From Halobellus inordinatus (lineage in GTDB: Archaea; Halobacteriota; Halobacteria; Halobacteriales; Haloferacaceae), in NCBI RefSeq assembly GCF_024464655.1, contig NZ_JANHAV010000002.1, forward strand, positions 1 to 64,000: a stretch of 64,000 nt of DNA, written 5' to 3'. Positions 33,543 through 40,969 of the stretch are shown in pieces (positions within the stretch are counted from its first letter, which is position 1; each line of letters begins with the position of its first letter). The notes beneath the pieces were generated by a model. It was not told where the DNA came from. It ran no database searches and saw nothing but the letters and a program-made list of their open reading frames with translations. Made by a program: the position numbers and the translations under genes.

Positions 33543-34223
33543 ATGGCCATCGAAGATCGCGACGACGCGTATCTGATCACGCACGCACTCGCCAGAGACA
33601 CGCTCTCGCGACTCCGCGACGTCGGGACCGAACAGGTCGCGTTCCGGAAAGGGCTCGTCAAGCTCGGTCGGATCTGCGGCTACGAGATCATCGACGGCGC
33701 GATGGAAACTGAGTACGTCACCGTCGAGACGCCACTGACGGAGACGACCGGCGAGCGCGTTCGGGGACTGGACGACGTCGTCATCATCAACGTGTTGCGG
33801 GCGGCGACGCCGTTCGTCGAAGGACTCCTGAAGGCGTTCCCCCGCGCGAAACAGGGCGTGATCAGCGCCGGCCGCGACGAGAACGCCGGGATGAACGACG
33901 AGGGGGAGTTCCCGATCTCGATCGACTACGTGAAGCTCCCGGAGATCACCGAGCGGGACACCGTCATCGTCGCCGACCCGATGCTCGCGACCGGCTCGAC
34001 GATGTGTGCCGTCCTCGACCACGTCACCGAAGTCGGCGAAGCCGAGCCCGCAGACCTGTTCGTGCTCTCGGCGGTCTCAGCACCTGACGGACTGCTCCGC
34101 GTCGGGGACGAGTTCCCCGAAGCAGACCTCCTGACAGTCGCCATCGACGACCACCTCGACGACGACGGATACATCGTGCCCGGACTCGGCGACGCCGGCG
34201 ACCGGGCGTTCCGGACGACCTGA
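33543..34223 (+). CDS. upp: Uracil phosphoribosyltransferase
   Basis: This 226-residue pyrimidine-salvage enzyme makes UMP from uracil and PRPP. The PRPP-binding motif is [21 protein letters not shown]. The uracil-binding region is [11 protein letters not shown] and the C-terminal loop [20 protein letters not shown] is typical. [21 protein letters not shown] is the conserved R-A-x-P element. The start ATG at 33543 follows a non-AT-rich leader. It stands alone between small genes. Confidence 0.96.
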   Translation: MAIEDRDDAYLITHALARDTLSRLRDVGTEQVAFRKGLVKLGRICGYEIIDGAMETEYVTVETPLTETTGERVRGLDDVVIINVLRAATPFVEGLLKAFPRAKQGVISAGRDENAGMNDEGEFPISIDYVKLPEITERDTVIVADPMLATGSTMCAVLDHVTEVGEAEPADLFVLSAVSAPDGLLRVGDEFPEADLLTVAIDDHLDDDGYIVPGLGDAGDRAFRTT

Positions 34224-34273
34224 GAACCCAGACGACGTGAACACCTTTACCGACGGGTCGCACAGGGACACGT

Positions 34274-34486
34274 ATGACCGGCAGCGAGCCCTGTGACGCC
34301 TGTGGCGAACCGATCGAGGAACCGCTCGCGCGGACCATCCAACTGAACGTCGACCGCTCGGAAGTCGATAGCCAGCGCCTCTGTCCCGGCTGCTTCGCCG
34401 ACTGGATCGAACGCTATCGAATGGAGATGCAGCCACGGGCCCGCGAGGACGTCCACGACGCCGACGCGGACATCATCGTCGACTGA
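34274..34486 (+). CDS. Small zinc-finger protein
   Basis: The protein has 70 residues. CDACGEPIEEPLARTIQL and LCPGCFADWIERYRMEM give a CxxC-x29-CxxC zinc site, compatible with a treble-clef or zinc-ribbon fold. The acidic tail is DVHDADADIIVD. A TATA-like CACCTTTACCG lies about 30 nt before the ATG. This kind of protein is common in haloarchaea without a defined role. Confidence 0.8.
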   Translation: MTGSEPCDACGEPIEEPLARTIQLNVDRSEVDSQRLCPGCFADWIERYRMEMQPRAREDVHDADADIIVD

Positions 34487-34530
34487 GAAGAAGCGCGTTT
34501 CGCGCCGGTGGGTAAAAGGATCCGGCCCGC

Positions 34531-35382
34531 TCAGACCGGATACACGCGTCGTTCGTCCGTCGCGCGCTCGTATATCGCAATATAGGGCGTCCCCGACTCG
34601 TCGTCCGGGCACGACGAAGTCTGTTCGATCCGGAACGTCTCACCCGTCGCGTTCGCCGCGTCGAGGTACAGCGTCACCGGATACGTCTTCGAGCCGAAAC
34701 TCATCACGTGCTCGTTGTAGCCGTCCTGTACGTTCAGGTGGACGCGGGGCGCGGAAGGTCGTTCACGGGCGGGTTCGGACGGGGGCCGATACTCGCTCCA
34801 GTCGCCAGCCGCACACGCCGCGTAGTTCGGCGTCTCGACGCGTTCGGGGAGCGGCGTCGGGTTGGTCACGACGACGGAGGCGACGCGGAGATCTTCGCGT
34901 GGTGATTCAGCAATCTCGATCTGACTCTCCGGCTGGAGTTCGTACGCGAGTCCGCCGGTCGCAACATCGACAGCGAGGACGACGACAGCCAACACCGCGA
35001 TCACGCCGAGGAGAGACGCCGCCTGTCTCCCGGTGAGGAGGTGGTTTCGGTCGTCGAAGCGGGTGCGGAGCGCGAACAGCACGGCCGCGAGGAGTAGCAG
35101 TCCGAGGACGGTGAGTTCGCTGCCGACGTTGAACGTGTTCACGACGTCGAAGAAGAGTCCAACGACAGACACGACGACGACGCCGTATCCGAGCAGCGTC
35201 AGTTGAGCATCGTCGGTTCGCTGGGAGATCGCGAGCACCAGCGCGAGGAACAGAAAGACGATCGCGACCTTCGAGACGGGAGAGTAGTTGAACTCGACGT
35301 TGAGAATGAAAAAGAGGACGGCGAGTGTGGTGAGAGCCGCCGCCGCGCCGTTGAACAGCGTTTCCGAGTCGATATCGACCAT
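34531..35382 (-). CDS. Membrane protein with extracytoplasmic C-terminal domain
   Basis: The protein has 283 residues. The N-terminal half contains five hydrophobic segments (LTTLAVLFFILNV, VAIVFLFLALVLAI, LTLLGYGVVVVSVVGLFF, LTVLGLLLLAAVLFAL, SLLGVIAVLAVVVLAVDV). The C-terminal 130 residues are soluble and beta-rich (VASVVVTNPTPLPERVETPNY ... FRIEQTSSCPDDESGTPYIAIYERATDERRVYPV) and probably face outside. A pair of Cys residues in each half of that domain (YAACAAG, SSCPDD) could form a disulphide. The ATG at 35382 is used. Function unknown. Confidence 0.75.
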   Translation of the reverse strand: MVDIDSETLFNGAAAALTTLAVLFFILNVEFNYSPVSKVAIVFLFLALVLAISQRTDDAQLTLLGYGVVVVSVVGLFFDVVNTFNVGSELTVLGLLLLAAVLFALRTRFDDRNHLLTGRQAASLLGVIAVLAVVVLAVDVATGGLAYELQPESQIEIAESPREDLRVASVVVTNPTPLPERVETPNYAACAAGDWSEYRPPSEPARERPSAPRVHLNVQDGYNEHVMSFGSKTYPVTLYLDAANATGETFRIEQTSSCPDDESGTPYIAIYERATDERRVYPV

Positions 35383-35717
35383 ACGGCGCGCTTCAGCGTC
35401 CGGCGGCAAGTATCCCCGGGTGAAACAAAGGGGCGTTTCAGTTACGAGAGACGAACGAGTCTATCGATCCTCCGATCCTCTCGTCAGATCGAACCCCTCC
35501 ATTTCGTCTCGAACGTCGTCGCAGTCGGTCGAATGTCGTATCGGAGGCGGCCGGCGAAAGCCACCCCCGAAACCCTCGGGAGTCTACCCGTGAGACAGGT
35601 ACTCACCCGGAGACGTCACGGCCGGTATATCTGAGGGCGTCGCGGCCGGTGTCCCCAGGGACACCACGTCTGATGTGAAAAACCGGGTGCAGCGAGGAGA
35701 GAAAGGCCGGCGACGTA
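35383..35717. other. 335-nt intergenic region with two ORB-like boxes and a hairpin
   Basis: No gene is supported. GGGTGAAACAAAGGGG (35419-35434) and CCCCTCCATTTCGTCTCGAAC (35494-35514) resemble haloarchaeal origin recognition boxes in converging orientation. GGTGTCCC-CA-GGGACACC (35648-35665) is a perfect 8-bp hairpin just beyond the stop of the IMPACT-family gene and could terminate it. Confidence 0.45.
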
Positions 35718-36419
35718 TTATCGGTGCTCGATCTTCGCGCGCCCGCTGGTCGCGCTACGGATGCGATCACGGAGATCAGAAGCCTCGTCGACGGGTGCGC
35801 GGATCTCGAAGAAGACATCGGCTTCGTAGGCCGCTTCGAACTCGACGTCCGCGCTTTCGAGGAGTCCGCGGACCGTCCCGGAGTCGTCGTAGGCGACGGT
35901 GACGTCGAAGCGCTCGTGCGGCACCGTCTCGACGACTCCCGCGTCGTCGACAGCGTCTTTCACCGCTCGCGAGTATGCGCGAGCCAGTCCGCCGACGCCG
36001 AGGTTCGTCCCGCCGTAGTATCGTGTCACGACCGCGACGACGTTCCGTACCTCGCGCTGGACGAGGACGTTGAGCGCGGGCTTGCCCGAGGAACCGCTCG
36101 GTTCACCGTCGTCGGACTGGTACTCGCGGAGCATCGTCGCGGCGGACGACCCAGTGCCGGTGCTGCTGGCCCCGTCTTCTCCGGCGGCTGGGACCCGGTA
36201 CGCGGGAACGTTGTGCGTCGCGTCCGGGTGGCGAGTGCGGACCTCCTCGACGAACGATTCGGCCTCCGCGACGGTGTTCGCAGGCGCGACGTAGCCGATG
36301 AACTCGGAGCCTTTCACCTCGAAGCGGGCTTTTCCGGGTCCGGCGACAGTCCGGAAGGCGTCAGCGCGGGCGTCGGATCCGCCGGCAGCGTCGGTCACAA
36401 CACGTGGTAGGCCCGGCAT
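35718..36419 (-). CDS. YigZ/IMPACT (UPF0029) family protein
   Basis: The protein has 233 residues. The IMPACT signature runs through FEVKGSEFIGYVAPANTVAEAESFVEEVRTRHPDATHNVPAYRV, then YQSDDGEPSGSSGKPALNVLVQREVRNVVAVVTRYYGGTNLGVGGLARAYSRA. The C-terminal DUF1949-like domain is FDVTVAYDDSGTVRGLLESADVEF. An acidic/Ser-rich insert (GEDGASSTGTGSSAAT) interrupts the N-terminal domain. Family members affect translation control, but the biochemical role in archaea is unknown. The start is the ATG at 36419. Confidence 0.9.
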   Translation of the reverse strand: MPGLPRVVTDAAGGSDARADAFRTVAGPGKARFEVKGSEFIGYVAPANTVAEAESFVEEVRTRHPDATHNVPAYRVPAAGEDGASSTGTGSSAATMLREYQSDDGEPSGSSGKPALNVLVQREVRNVVAVVTRYYGGTNLGVGGLARAYSRAVKDAVDDAGVVETVPHERFDVTVAYDDSGTVRGLLESADVEFEAAYEADVFFEIRAPVDEASDLRDRIRSATSGRAKIEHR

Positions 36420-36499
36420 CGTTCAAAAGGATTCGCGTCGGTGGGTCAGGAGAGACGAGACGCGATCGAGAGACGAAGCGAGAAGCGGGGGGCGAGAAC

Positions 36500-36558
36500 C
36501 AGGAAGCGGAAAGTGGGAAGCAGGAGGTGGGAAGCGGGAAACGGGAAACGGGAAGCCG
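36500..36558. repeat. Purine-rich GGGAARC short repeats
   Basis: On the plus strand the sequence is a run of GGAAGC, GGGAAGC, GGGAAAC and related words with almost no pyrimidines other than single C residues. It begins after a similarly biased stretch (from about 36470) and stops before the ACT-regulator stop codon. It is non-coding. Such polypurine tracts can adopt triplex or G-rich structures and may act as a terminator on the minus strand. Confidence 0.7.
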
Positions 36559-36561
36559 GGG

Positions 36562-37065
36562 TCACGCGATGCTGATGCGGCGGACGAATGCGAGACCGGA
36601 GAGTTCGTTCAGCAGGTCGCCGGGGATCGGCTCGTCGGTGACGATGTAGAGCTTCGGCTCGTCGGTGAACTCGGGGTCCTCGCTGATCGTCTGGCGGATC
36701 GAGATGCCGCGGTCGGCGATCCGAGAGGTGACTTCGGCGACGATACCGGACTGCTCGGCGTCGTTCGGCTCGATCGTCAACACCGACAGATCGAGTACGG
36801 GCGCGAGATCCATCAGGCTCGGGATCGACGAGATGTTCTGGAAGATGCGTCTGAGCTCTTCGTCCTCGAGGATTGCCGTCGTCGTCGAATCGACGACGCG
36901 CCGGTCGACGTCGATCTCGCGCGCGATCCCCGTGTTCGGGATCTCGATACCGCCGGAGACGACCCGCCCGTCGTCGTTGACCGAGAACCCACGTTCGAGG
37001 AGGAGGCGGATGACCGCCTGCTGGCTCGGACTTCCCTCGAACTTCTCCATAATCTCGTCGAACAT
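36562..37065 (-). CDS. HTH-ACT domain regulator of amino acid metabolism
   Basis: The protein has 167 residues. The N-terminal helix-turn-helix region is SPSQQAVIRLLLERGFSVNDDGRVVSGGIEIPNTGIAREIDVDRRVVDSTTTAIL. The C-terminal half carries an ACT domain (LSVLTIEPNDAEQSGIVAEVTSRIADRGISIRQTISEDPEFTDEPKLYIVTDEPI). This matches the archaeal family annotated as ACT-domain regulators of amino acid metabolism. It is upstream of the origin and transcribed away from it. Its own promoter region carries a palindromic site overlapping a TATA box, suggesting autoregulation. Confidence 0.9.
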   Translation of the reverse strand: MFDEIMEKFEGSPSQQAVIRLLLERGFSVNDDGRVVSGGIEIPNTGIAREIDVDRRVVDSTTTAILEDEELRRIFQNISSIPSLMDLAPVLDLSVLTIEPNDAEQSGIVAEVTSRIADRGISIRQTISEDPEFTDEPKLYIVTDEPIPGDLLNELSGLAFVRRISIA

Positions 37066-37083
37066 CCGTCAGAAGGGTGCGTC

Positions 37084-37127
37084 GCCAACGCTATTATAGT
37101 AGCGTTTGGCAGGCAAGAGCGTTTGGC
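37084..37127 (-). promoter_or_regulatory. Operator over the TATA box of the ACT-domain regulator
   Basis: GCCAACGCTA (37084-37093) and TAGCGTTTGGC (37100-37110) form an inverted repeat around the AT core TTATAG. On the minus strand the core reads CTACTATAATAG, positioned as the TATA box for the start at 37065. A third half-site, AGCGTTTGGC, recurs at 37118-37127. Binding of a dimer here would block TBP, so this looks like a repressor site, perhaps autoregulatory. Confidence 0.6.
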
Positions 37128-37160
37128 GGGCAGTACCCTTTTGAGGGAAACATCAAACGG

Positions 37161-37241
37161 CTCCGTTTCGGGTGGAAACGGGTCCCGCTAGTAGAAACAG
37201 AGATTCGAGTTGAACGGCCGTTCCACCCGAAACCAGGGGTT
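37161..37241. other. Inverted pair of ORB-like boxes at the orc1 3' end
   Basis: CTCCGTTTCGGGTGGAAAC (37161-37179, reverse orientation) and GTTCCACCCGAAACCAGGGG (37220-37239, forward) resemble the boxes flanking the origin core and share their divergent arrangement, with a 40-bp spacer. The second box touches the orc1 stop codon (37242-37244). The spacer is not markedly AT-rich, so this may be an accessory Orc1-binding site rather than a second unwinding region. Confidence 0.65.
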
Positions 37242-38939
37242 TCAGTTATCGAACCGCGCTTGGACGAACGGCTGGGCGTTCTCGATGTCGCCGAGTCGGG
37301 AGTCAGAGAGGAGGACGGCCTCGGTTTCGTCGATTGGGACCGACAGCGAGATCTCTTTGGTCCGGCCGTAGCGTCCCTTGGAGACGACGACGGCGTTGAC
37401 GATACCGAGCATATCGAGTTCCGAGATGAGGTCGGTCACGCGGCGCTGAGTGAGGACGTCGGCGTCGATCTCCTCGCAGAGCCGCTTGTAGATGTTGAAC
37501 ACCTCGCCCGTGTTGACGTTATGAACGCCGTTCTTCTCCAGCAGAATGGTGGCGAAGAGGACGATCTTCGACTGCGTGGGGAGCGTCCGGACGACTTCGA
37601 CGACGCGATCGAGTTCGATCTTGTCCTGGGCCTGCCTGACGTGGGCCTCCTCGACGGTGTCGGCCTGACCGCGTTCCGCCAGTTCTCCCGCGGTTCGGAG
37701 CAGATCGAGCGCGCGGCGAGCGTCTCCGTGCTCTTGGGCCGCGAAGGCGGCACACAGCGGGATGACGTCGTCGGTGAGCGCGTCGTCTTTGAACGCGACG
37801 TTCGCGCGATGCTGGAGGATATCGCGGAGTTGATTCGCGTCGTAGGGTGGGAAGACGATCTCCTCCTCACCGAGGCTGGATTTCACCCGGGGATCGAGGA
37901 AGTCAGTGAACTTCAGGTCGTTCGAGATCCCCATAATCGAAATCCGAGAGTTGTCGAGTTCGGAATTCATCCGTGAGAGGTTATAGAGCGTGTCGTCGCC
38001 GGACTTCTCGACGAGTTTGTCGATCTCGTCGAGCATAATCACGACGACGCGCTCCTCGTAGTCGACGGCGTCAAAGAACGTCGAGTACACGCGGTCGGTG
38101 GGCCACCCCGTCATCGGGACGGGTTCCATCTCGTCGTGATCGGATTCGAGTTGCTCGATCCGGTCGGCGACGGCCTCGACGGTGTCGAAACGGGTTTCGA
38201 CGAGGGCTGTCGCATCGTCGACCGCGCGCGAACGGAGCTGTTTCAGTTCGTCGAGTTCCGTCTCGATGACCTCCTGGTTCTTCTCGATGAATTTGTTCGC
38301 GAGCTGGGCGAGAACACGGTACTGAGTGTCAGTCACCTCGCAGTTGATGTACTCGACCTCACAGGGGACGTCGTACTTCTTCGAGGTCGATTCGAGTTCC
38401 TGGCTGACGAATTTCGCGCTGGCCGTCTTTCCGGTTCCCGTTTTCCCGTAGATCAGGATGTTCGACGGAGTTTCGCCGCGGAGCGCCGAGACGAGAATCG
38501 TCGCCATCTGATTGATCTGCTCGGTGCGATGAGGGAGTTCGTGGGGTGTGTAAGAGGGTCGGAGGACTTCTTTGTTCTCGAAGATCGGTTCCCCCGAGAG
38601 GAGGTCGTCGAAGAGTCCCTGGCTGTCGCCGTCGTCGTCGAGGACGACTTCGTCGAGACTCACGTCGGTAGATCCGGCCGACGAGTCTCCGACGCCGATG
38701 GAACTCGCGTCCGTCGGTCCGATGCTCTCTTCGATGTCGATGTCCTCGGCGGTGACCGGTTCACGATCCGCGGGTTCCTGAGCAGCACTGTCGTCGTCAG
38801 TCGATCCACCGGAGTCTGTCGAGGGATCGGCGCGCTCCGGACGCGACTGAGCGTCTCCCTCGGAATCCGTGCGACTCTGCGTGCTATCGGTTCGATCTTC
38901 AGGGTCGTTCCCATCGCCGGGTTGCGTGTCCTCGTCCAT
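37242..38939 (-). CDS. orc1: Orc1/Cdc6 replication initiator
   Basis: This 565-residue AAA+ initiator binds origin recognition boxes and loads MCM. Residues 1-110 are a strongly acidic, Ser/Thr-rich extension. The AAA+ module has Walker A IYGKTGTGKTASA (164-176), Walker B VVIMLDEIDKLVEKSG, sensor I ISIMGISNDLKFTDFL and sensor II HGDARRALDLLRTAGELA. A C-terminal winged helix follows (TGEVFNIYKRLCEEIDADVLTQRRVTDLISELDMLGIV). I chose the ATG at 38939 because the 11 extra codons of the open frame up to 38972 coincide with an ORB and would be promoter DNA. The neighbouring oapABC set and AT-rich region make this the main-origin type orc1. Confidence 0.96.
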   Translation of the reverse strand: MDEDTQPGDGNDPEDRTDSTQSRTDSEGDAQSRPERADPSTDSGGSTDDDSAAQEPADREPVTAEDIDIEESIGPTDASSIGVGDSSAGSTDVSLDEVVLDDDGDSQGLFDDLLSGEPIFENKEVLRPSYTPHELPHRTEQINQMATILVSALRGETPSNILIYGKTGTGKTASAKFVSQELESTSKKYDVPCEVEYINCEVTDTQYRVLAQLANKFIEKNQEVIETELDELKQLRSRAVDDATALVETRFDTVEAVADRIEQLESDHDEMEPVPMTGWPTDRVYSTFFDAVDYEERVVVIMLDEIDKLVEKSGDDTLYNLSRMNSELDNSRISIMGISNDLKFTDFLDPRVKSSLGEEEIVFPPYDANQLRDILQHRANVAFKDDALTDDVIPLCAAFAAQEHGDARRALDLLRTAGELAERGQADTVEEAHVRQAQDKIELDRVVEVVRTLPTQSKIVLFATILLEKNGVHNVNTGEVFNIYKRLCEEIDADVLTQRRVTDLISELDMLGIVNAVVVSKGRYGRTKEISLSVPIDETEAVLLSDSRLGDIENAQPFVQARFDN

Positions 38940-38944
38940 CAGTG

Positions 38945-38970
38945 AAACCCCCCTATTTCGACTGGAAATC
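38945..38970 (-). other. Origin recognition box upstream of orc1
   Basis: On the minus strand it reads GATTTCCAGTCGAAATAGGG followed by GGGT, matching the core pattern T-T-C-C-A-N-T-N-G-A-A-A with a G-string. It lies within 6 nt of the orc1 start codon, so binding of Orc1 could both mark the origin edge and repress its own gene. Confidence 0.75.
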
Positions 38971-39216
38971 ACACGCCCACCGTCGTTAGATCGGATGTTA
39001 CGCCGAGAGAAAACGAGATTGCGCCGGTTCCCTCTCAGCGACGTGTCCAGTTGATGCAGACGAAGCAGAGGAACACGTGGTACAAAAAACTTGCCTCTTT
39101 CACACCAGCCGGTGGCTCGACGAATTGTTTGTAAAGCCCTGAAATGACTTTTCAGAGCCTCTAATGCCTCTCAGACGGAGATAAGTACTGTCAATACCAC
39201 GTAGTTGTAAATTAGC

Positions 39217-39254
39217 TTCGCCTCACTTACACACGTTTCGCCTCAGTTACACAC
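39217..39254. repeat. 20-bp-period direct repeat in the origin
   Basis: TTCGCCTCACTTACACAC (39217-39234) and TTCGCCTCAGTTACACAC (39237-39254) differ at one base. They are not ORBs. They lie in the AT-rich part of the origin between orc1 and the inner boxes and could be a binding site for another initiation or regulatory protein. Confidence 0.8.
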
Positions 39255-39396
39255 TAGAAAATAATGTAAAATAAGCAGGATATTGAATTTGGTCGCTGGA
39301 TCGTTCGGCGGTCGTGGGAGGCGGTTCCCCGACGCTCTTGGGGGAACGCAACTGGACGTGGGAACGATTCCTCCGGCTCCTCGCCCCATCCCCGCC

Positions 39397-39422
39397 CCCC
39401 ACCCCTTCGTTTCGGGTGGAAC
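39397..39422 (-). other. Origin recognition box, left inner
   Basis: The minus strand reads GTTCCACCCGAAACGAAGGG then GTGGGG, continuing into a longer G-string (complement of CCCGCCCCCCACCCC). Its TTCC head faces the AT-rich unwinding region. It forms an inverted pair with the box at 39606. Confidence 0.9.
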
Positions 39423-39605
39423 CCGAGATACAGAGGGAGGGGTGTCGAAGGAGTCTCTAGATGCCGGTAGCTTTATTACTCCTTAGCTTGAACCACATCC
39501 GTACTGCAGCAAAGTAATTAATTAAGAGCTATATTATATTTAATTTTATTAGTGTTAAGATAGTTTTCTAGTGGCGCGTCTGCACGCACCGGCCGCCTTC
39601 GGGTC

Positions 39606-39634
39606 GTTCCAGTTGAAACGAAGGGGTGGGGGAG
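39606..39634 (+). other. Origin recognition box, right inner
   Basis: It reads GTTCCAGTTGAAACGAAGGG then GTGGGGGAG. It is the inverted partner of the box at 39397-39422, about 183 bp away, with the AT-rich unwinding element between them. The G-string points outward, as expected. Confidence 0.9.
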
Positions 39635-39855
39635 GGTGTTCGGCCCGACATTTGCATCGACCAACCATCGACGACTTCGGCCAACCCCGTCGCCCGACTC
39701 CCACTGGAAGCGACAAATTCGGAGCAACAGACGGCGAACCCCGTTTTCGTATCATATTTCGGTGGTACGTCTGACGCAGTGTTTAAGTGAACACGCGAAT
39801 GTGGTACCTCCATACGCCCCTCCACGAAGCGGATCGGGAGGCGCGGGAGGCCAGG

Positions 39856-40497
39856 ATGGGACTGTTCACAGAACTTAGAGACAGCATCTCACGGGTCGTC
39901 GACCGGATGTTCTCCGATTCCGAACCGAAGCGGATCGGCATCTACGGACCACCGAACGCCGGGAAGACGACTCTCGCAAACCGCATCGCACGTGACTGGA
40001 CCGGCGACGCCGTCGGTCCGGAGAGTCACATCCCGCACGAGACCCGACGCGCACGCAGGAAAGAAAACGTCGAGATCGAACGCAACGGGAAGACCGTCAA
40101 CATCGACATCGTCGACACGCCCGGTGTCACGACGAAGGTCGACTACAAGGAGTTCCTCGAACACGATATGGAGAAAGACGACGCCGTTCGGCGCTCACGC
40201 GAGGCGACCGAGGGCGTCGCCGAGGCGATGCACTGGCTCCGCGAGGACGTCGACGGGGTTATCTACGTGCTCGACAGTACTGAGGATCCCTTCACGCAGG
40301 TCAACACGATGCTCATCGGTATCATCGAGAGCCAGGACCTGCCCGTCCTCATCTTCGCGAACAAGACGGACCTCGACGACTCGAACGTCCAGCGCATCTC
40401 GAACGCGTTCCCCCAGCACGAGACGGTGCCGCTCTCGGCACTCGAAGGGAACAATATGGACGAAGTCTACGGGAAGATCGCGGAATACTTCGGGTGA
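39856..40497 (+). CDS. oapA: Origin-associated Era-like GTPase OapA
   Basis: The protein has 213 residues. G1 is IGIYGPPNAGKTTLANRI (28-45), the G2 region includes THIPHETRR-like sequence (SHIPHETRRARRKENV), G3 IDIVDTPGVTTK, G4 IFANKTDLDD and G5 PLSALEG. It belongs to the Era/Obg-like translation-factor GTPases. In other haloarchaea this gene is the first of the conserved oapABC set next to oriC1 and was reported to influence origin function. I used the ATG at 39856; the frame extends 23 codons further to a GTG within the promoter. The TATA-like box is about 70 nt upstream. Confidence 0.92.
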   Translation: MGLFTELRDSISRVVDRMFSDSEPKRIGIYGPPNAGKTTLANRIARDWTGDAVGPESHIPHETRRARRKENVEIERNGKTVNIDIVDTPGVTTKVDYKEFLEHDMEKDDAVRRSREATEGVAEAMHWLREDVDGVIYVLDSTEDPFTQVNTMLIGIIESQDLPVLIFANKTDLDDSNVQRISNAFPQHETVPLSALEGNNMDEVYGKIAEYFG

Positions 40498-40502
40498 GAA
40501 CG

Positions 40503-40892
40503 ATGCCAGAAGTCACACCAGGAGATTCCGGAGACGGCGTCCAGATCGACCTCATCAGCGGCGCTCGGATGGAGGGACTGACGAGTATGGAGAAGATCCG
40601 GCTCATCCTCGACGGCGTCCGCGACGGCAACATCGTCGTCCTCGAAGAAGGCCTCTCACCTGACGAGGAGTCGAAGCTCATCGAAGTCACGATGACCGAG
40701 ATCAGCCCCGACGAGTTCAACGGGATCGAGATCGAGACCTACCCCCAGTCGGGCAGCGCCAATCAGGGATTTCTCGGGCGCCTGATGGGCAAGGAGTCGA
40801 CGAAGAAACTCACGGTTATCGGCCCCGCGAACCAGATCGAGACGCTCCACAAAGACGAGAACCTCATCAGCGCGCTGGTTTCTCGGAAGTAA
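40503..40892 (+). CDS. oapB: Origin-associated protein OapB (DUF2073 family)
   Basis: The protein has 129 residues: VQIDLISGARMEGLTSMEKIRLILDGVRDGNIVVLEEGLSPDEESKLIEVTMTEI, then the segment FLGRLMGKESTKKLTVIGPANQIETLHKDENLISAL. This is the archaeal DUF2073 family found next to the OapA GTPase. It starts 5 nt after the oapA stop, so they are co-transcribed. The lysine-containing second half may bind nucleic acid. Molecular function unknown. Confidence 0.9.
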   Translation: MPEVTPGDSGDGVQIDLISGARMEGLTSMEKIRLILDGVRDGNIVVLEEGLSPDEESKLIEVTMTEISPDEFNGIEIETYPQSGSANQGFLGRLMGKESTKKLTVIGPANQIETLHKDENLISALVSRK

Positions 40893-40932
40893 TGACCCCG
40901 CACTGTTCCTTCGGCTGCCGAAATCTGGCGCC

Positions 40933-40953
40933 GTTCCACTTGAAACGGACTCC
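40933..40953 (+). other. ORB-like box between oapB and oapC
   Basis: GTTCCACTTGAAACGGACTC matches the ORB head and core but lacks the full G-string. It sits directly upstream of oapC (ATG at 40970), where it could mark the outer edge of the origin or affect oapC expression. Confidence 0.65.
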
Positions 40954-40969
40954 TCCACAGTAACCACAG

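Larger units (their letters stand above)
38940..39855. other. Chromosomal replication origin region (oriC1-like)
   Basis: This is a 916-nt gene-free gap between divergent orc1 and oapA. It contains ORBs at 38945-38970, 39397-39422 and 39606-39634. An extremely AT-rich segment (39515-39569, including TAATTAATTAAGAGC and TATATTATATTTAATTTTAT) lies between the two inverted inner boxes; this is the likely duplex-unwinding element. A second AT-rich stretch with a 20-bp-period repeat lies at 39180-39290. A weak box-like CTCCCACTGGAAGCGACAAA occurs near 39695. The oapA TATA-like GTGTTTAAGTG is at 39779-39789. Layout and neighbours match the conserved haloarchaeal oriC1. Confidence 0.92.

Noticed and set aside
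37242-38972. Longer orc1 starting at the GTG at 38972
   Set aside because: The extra 11 codons coincide with an origin recognition box next to the ATG at 38939, and the family opening is the acidic MDEDTQ stretch.
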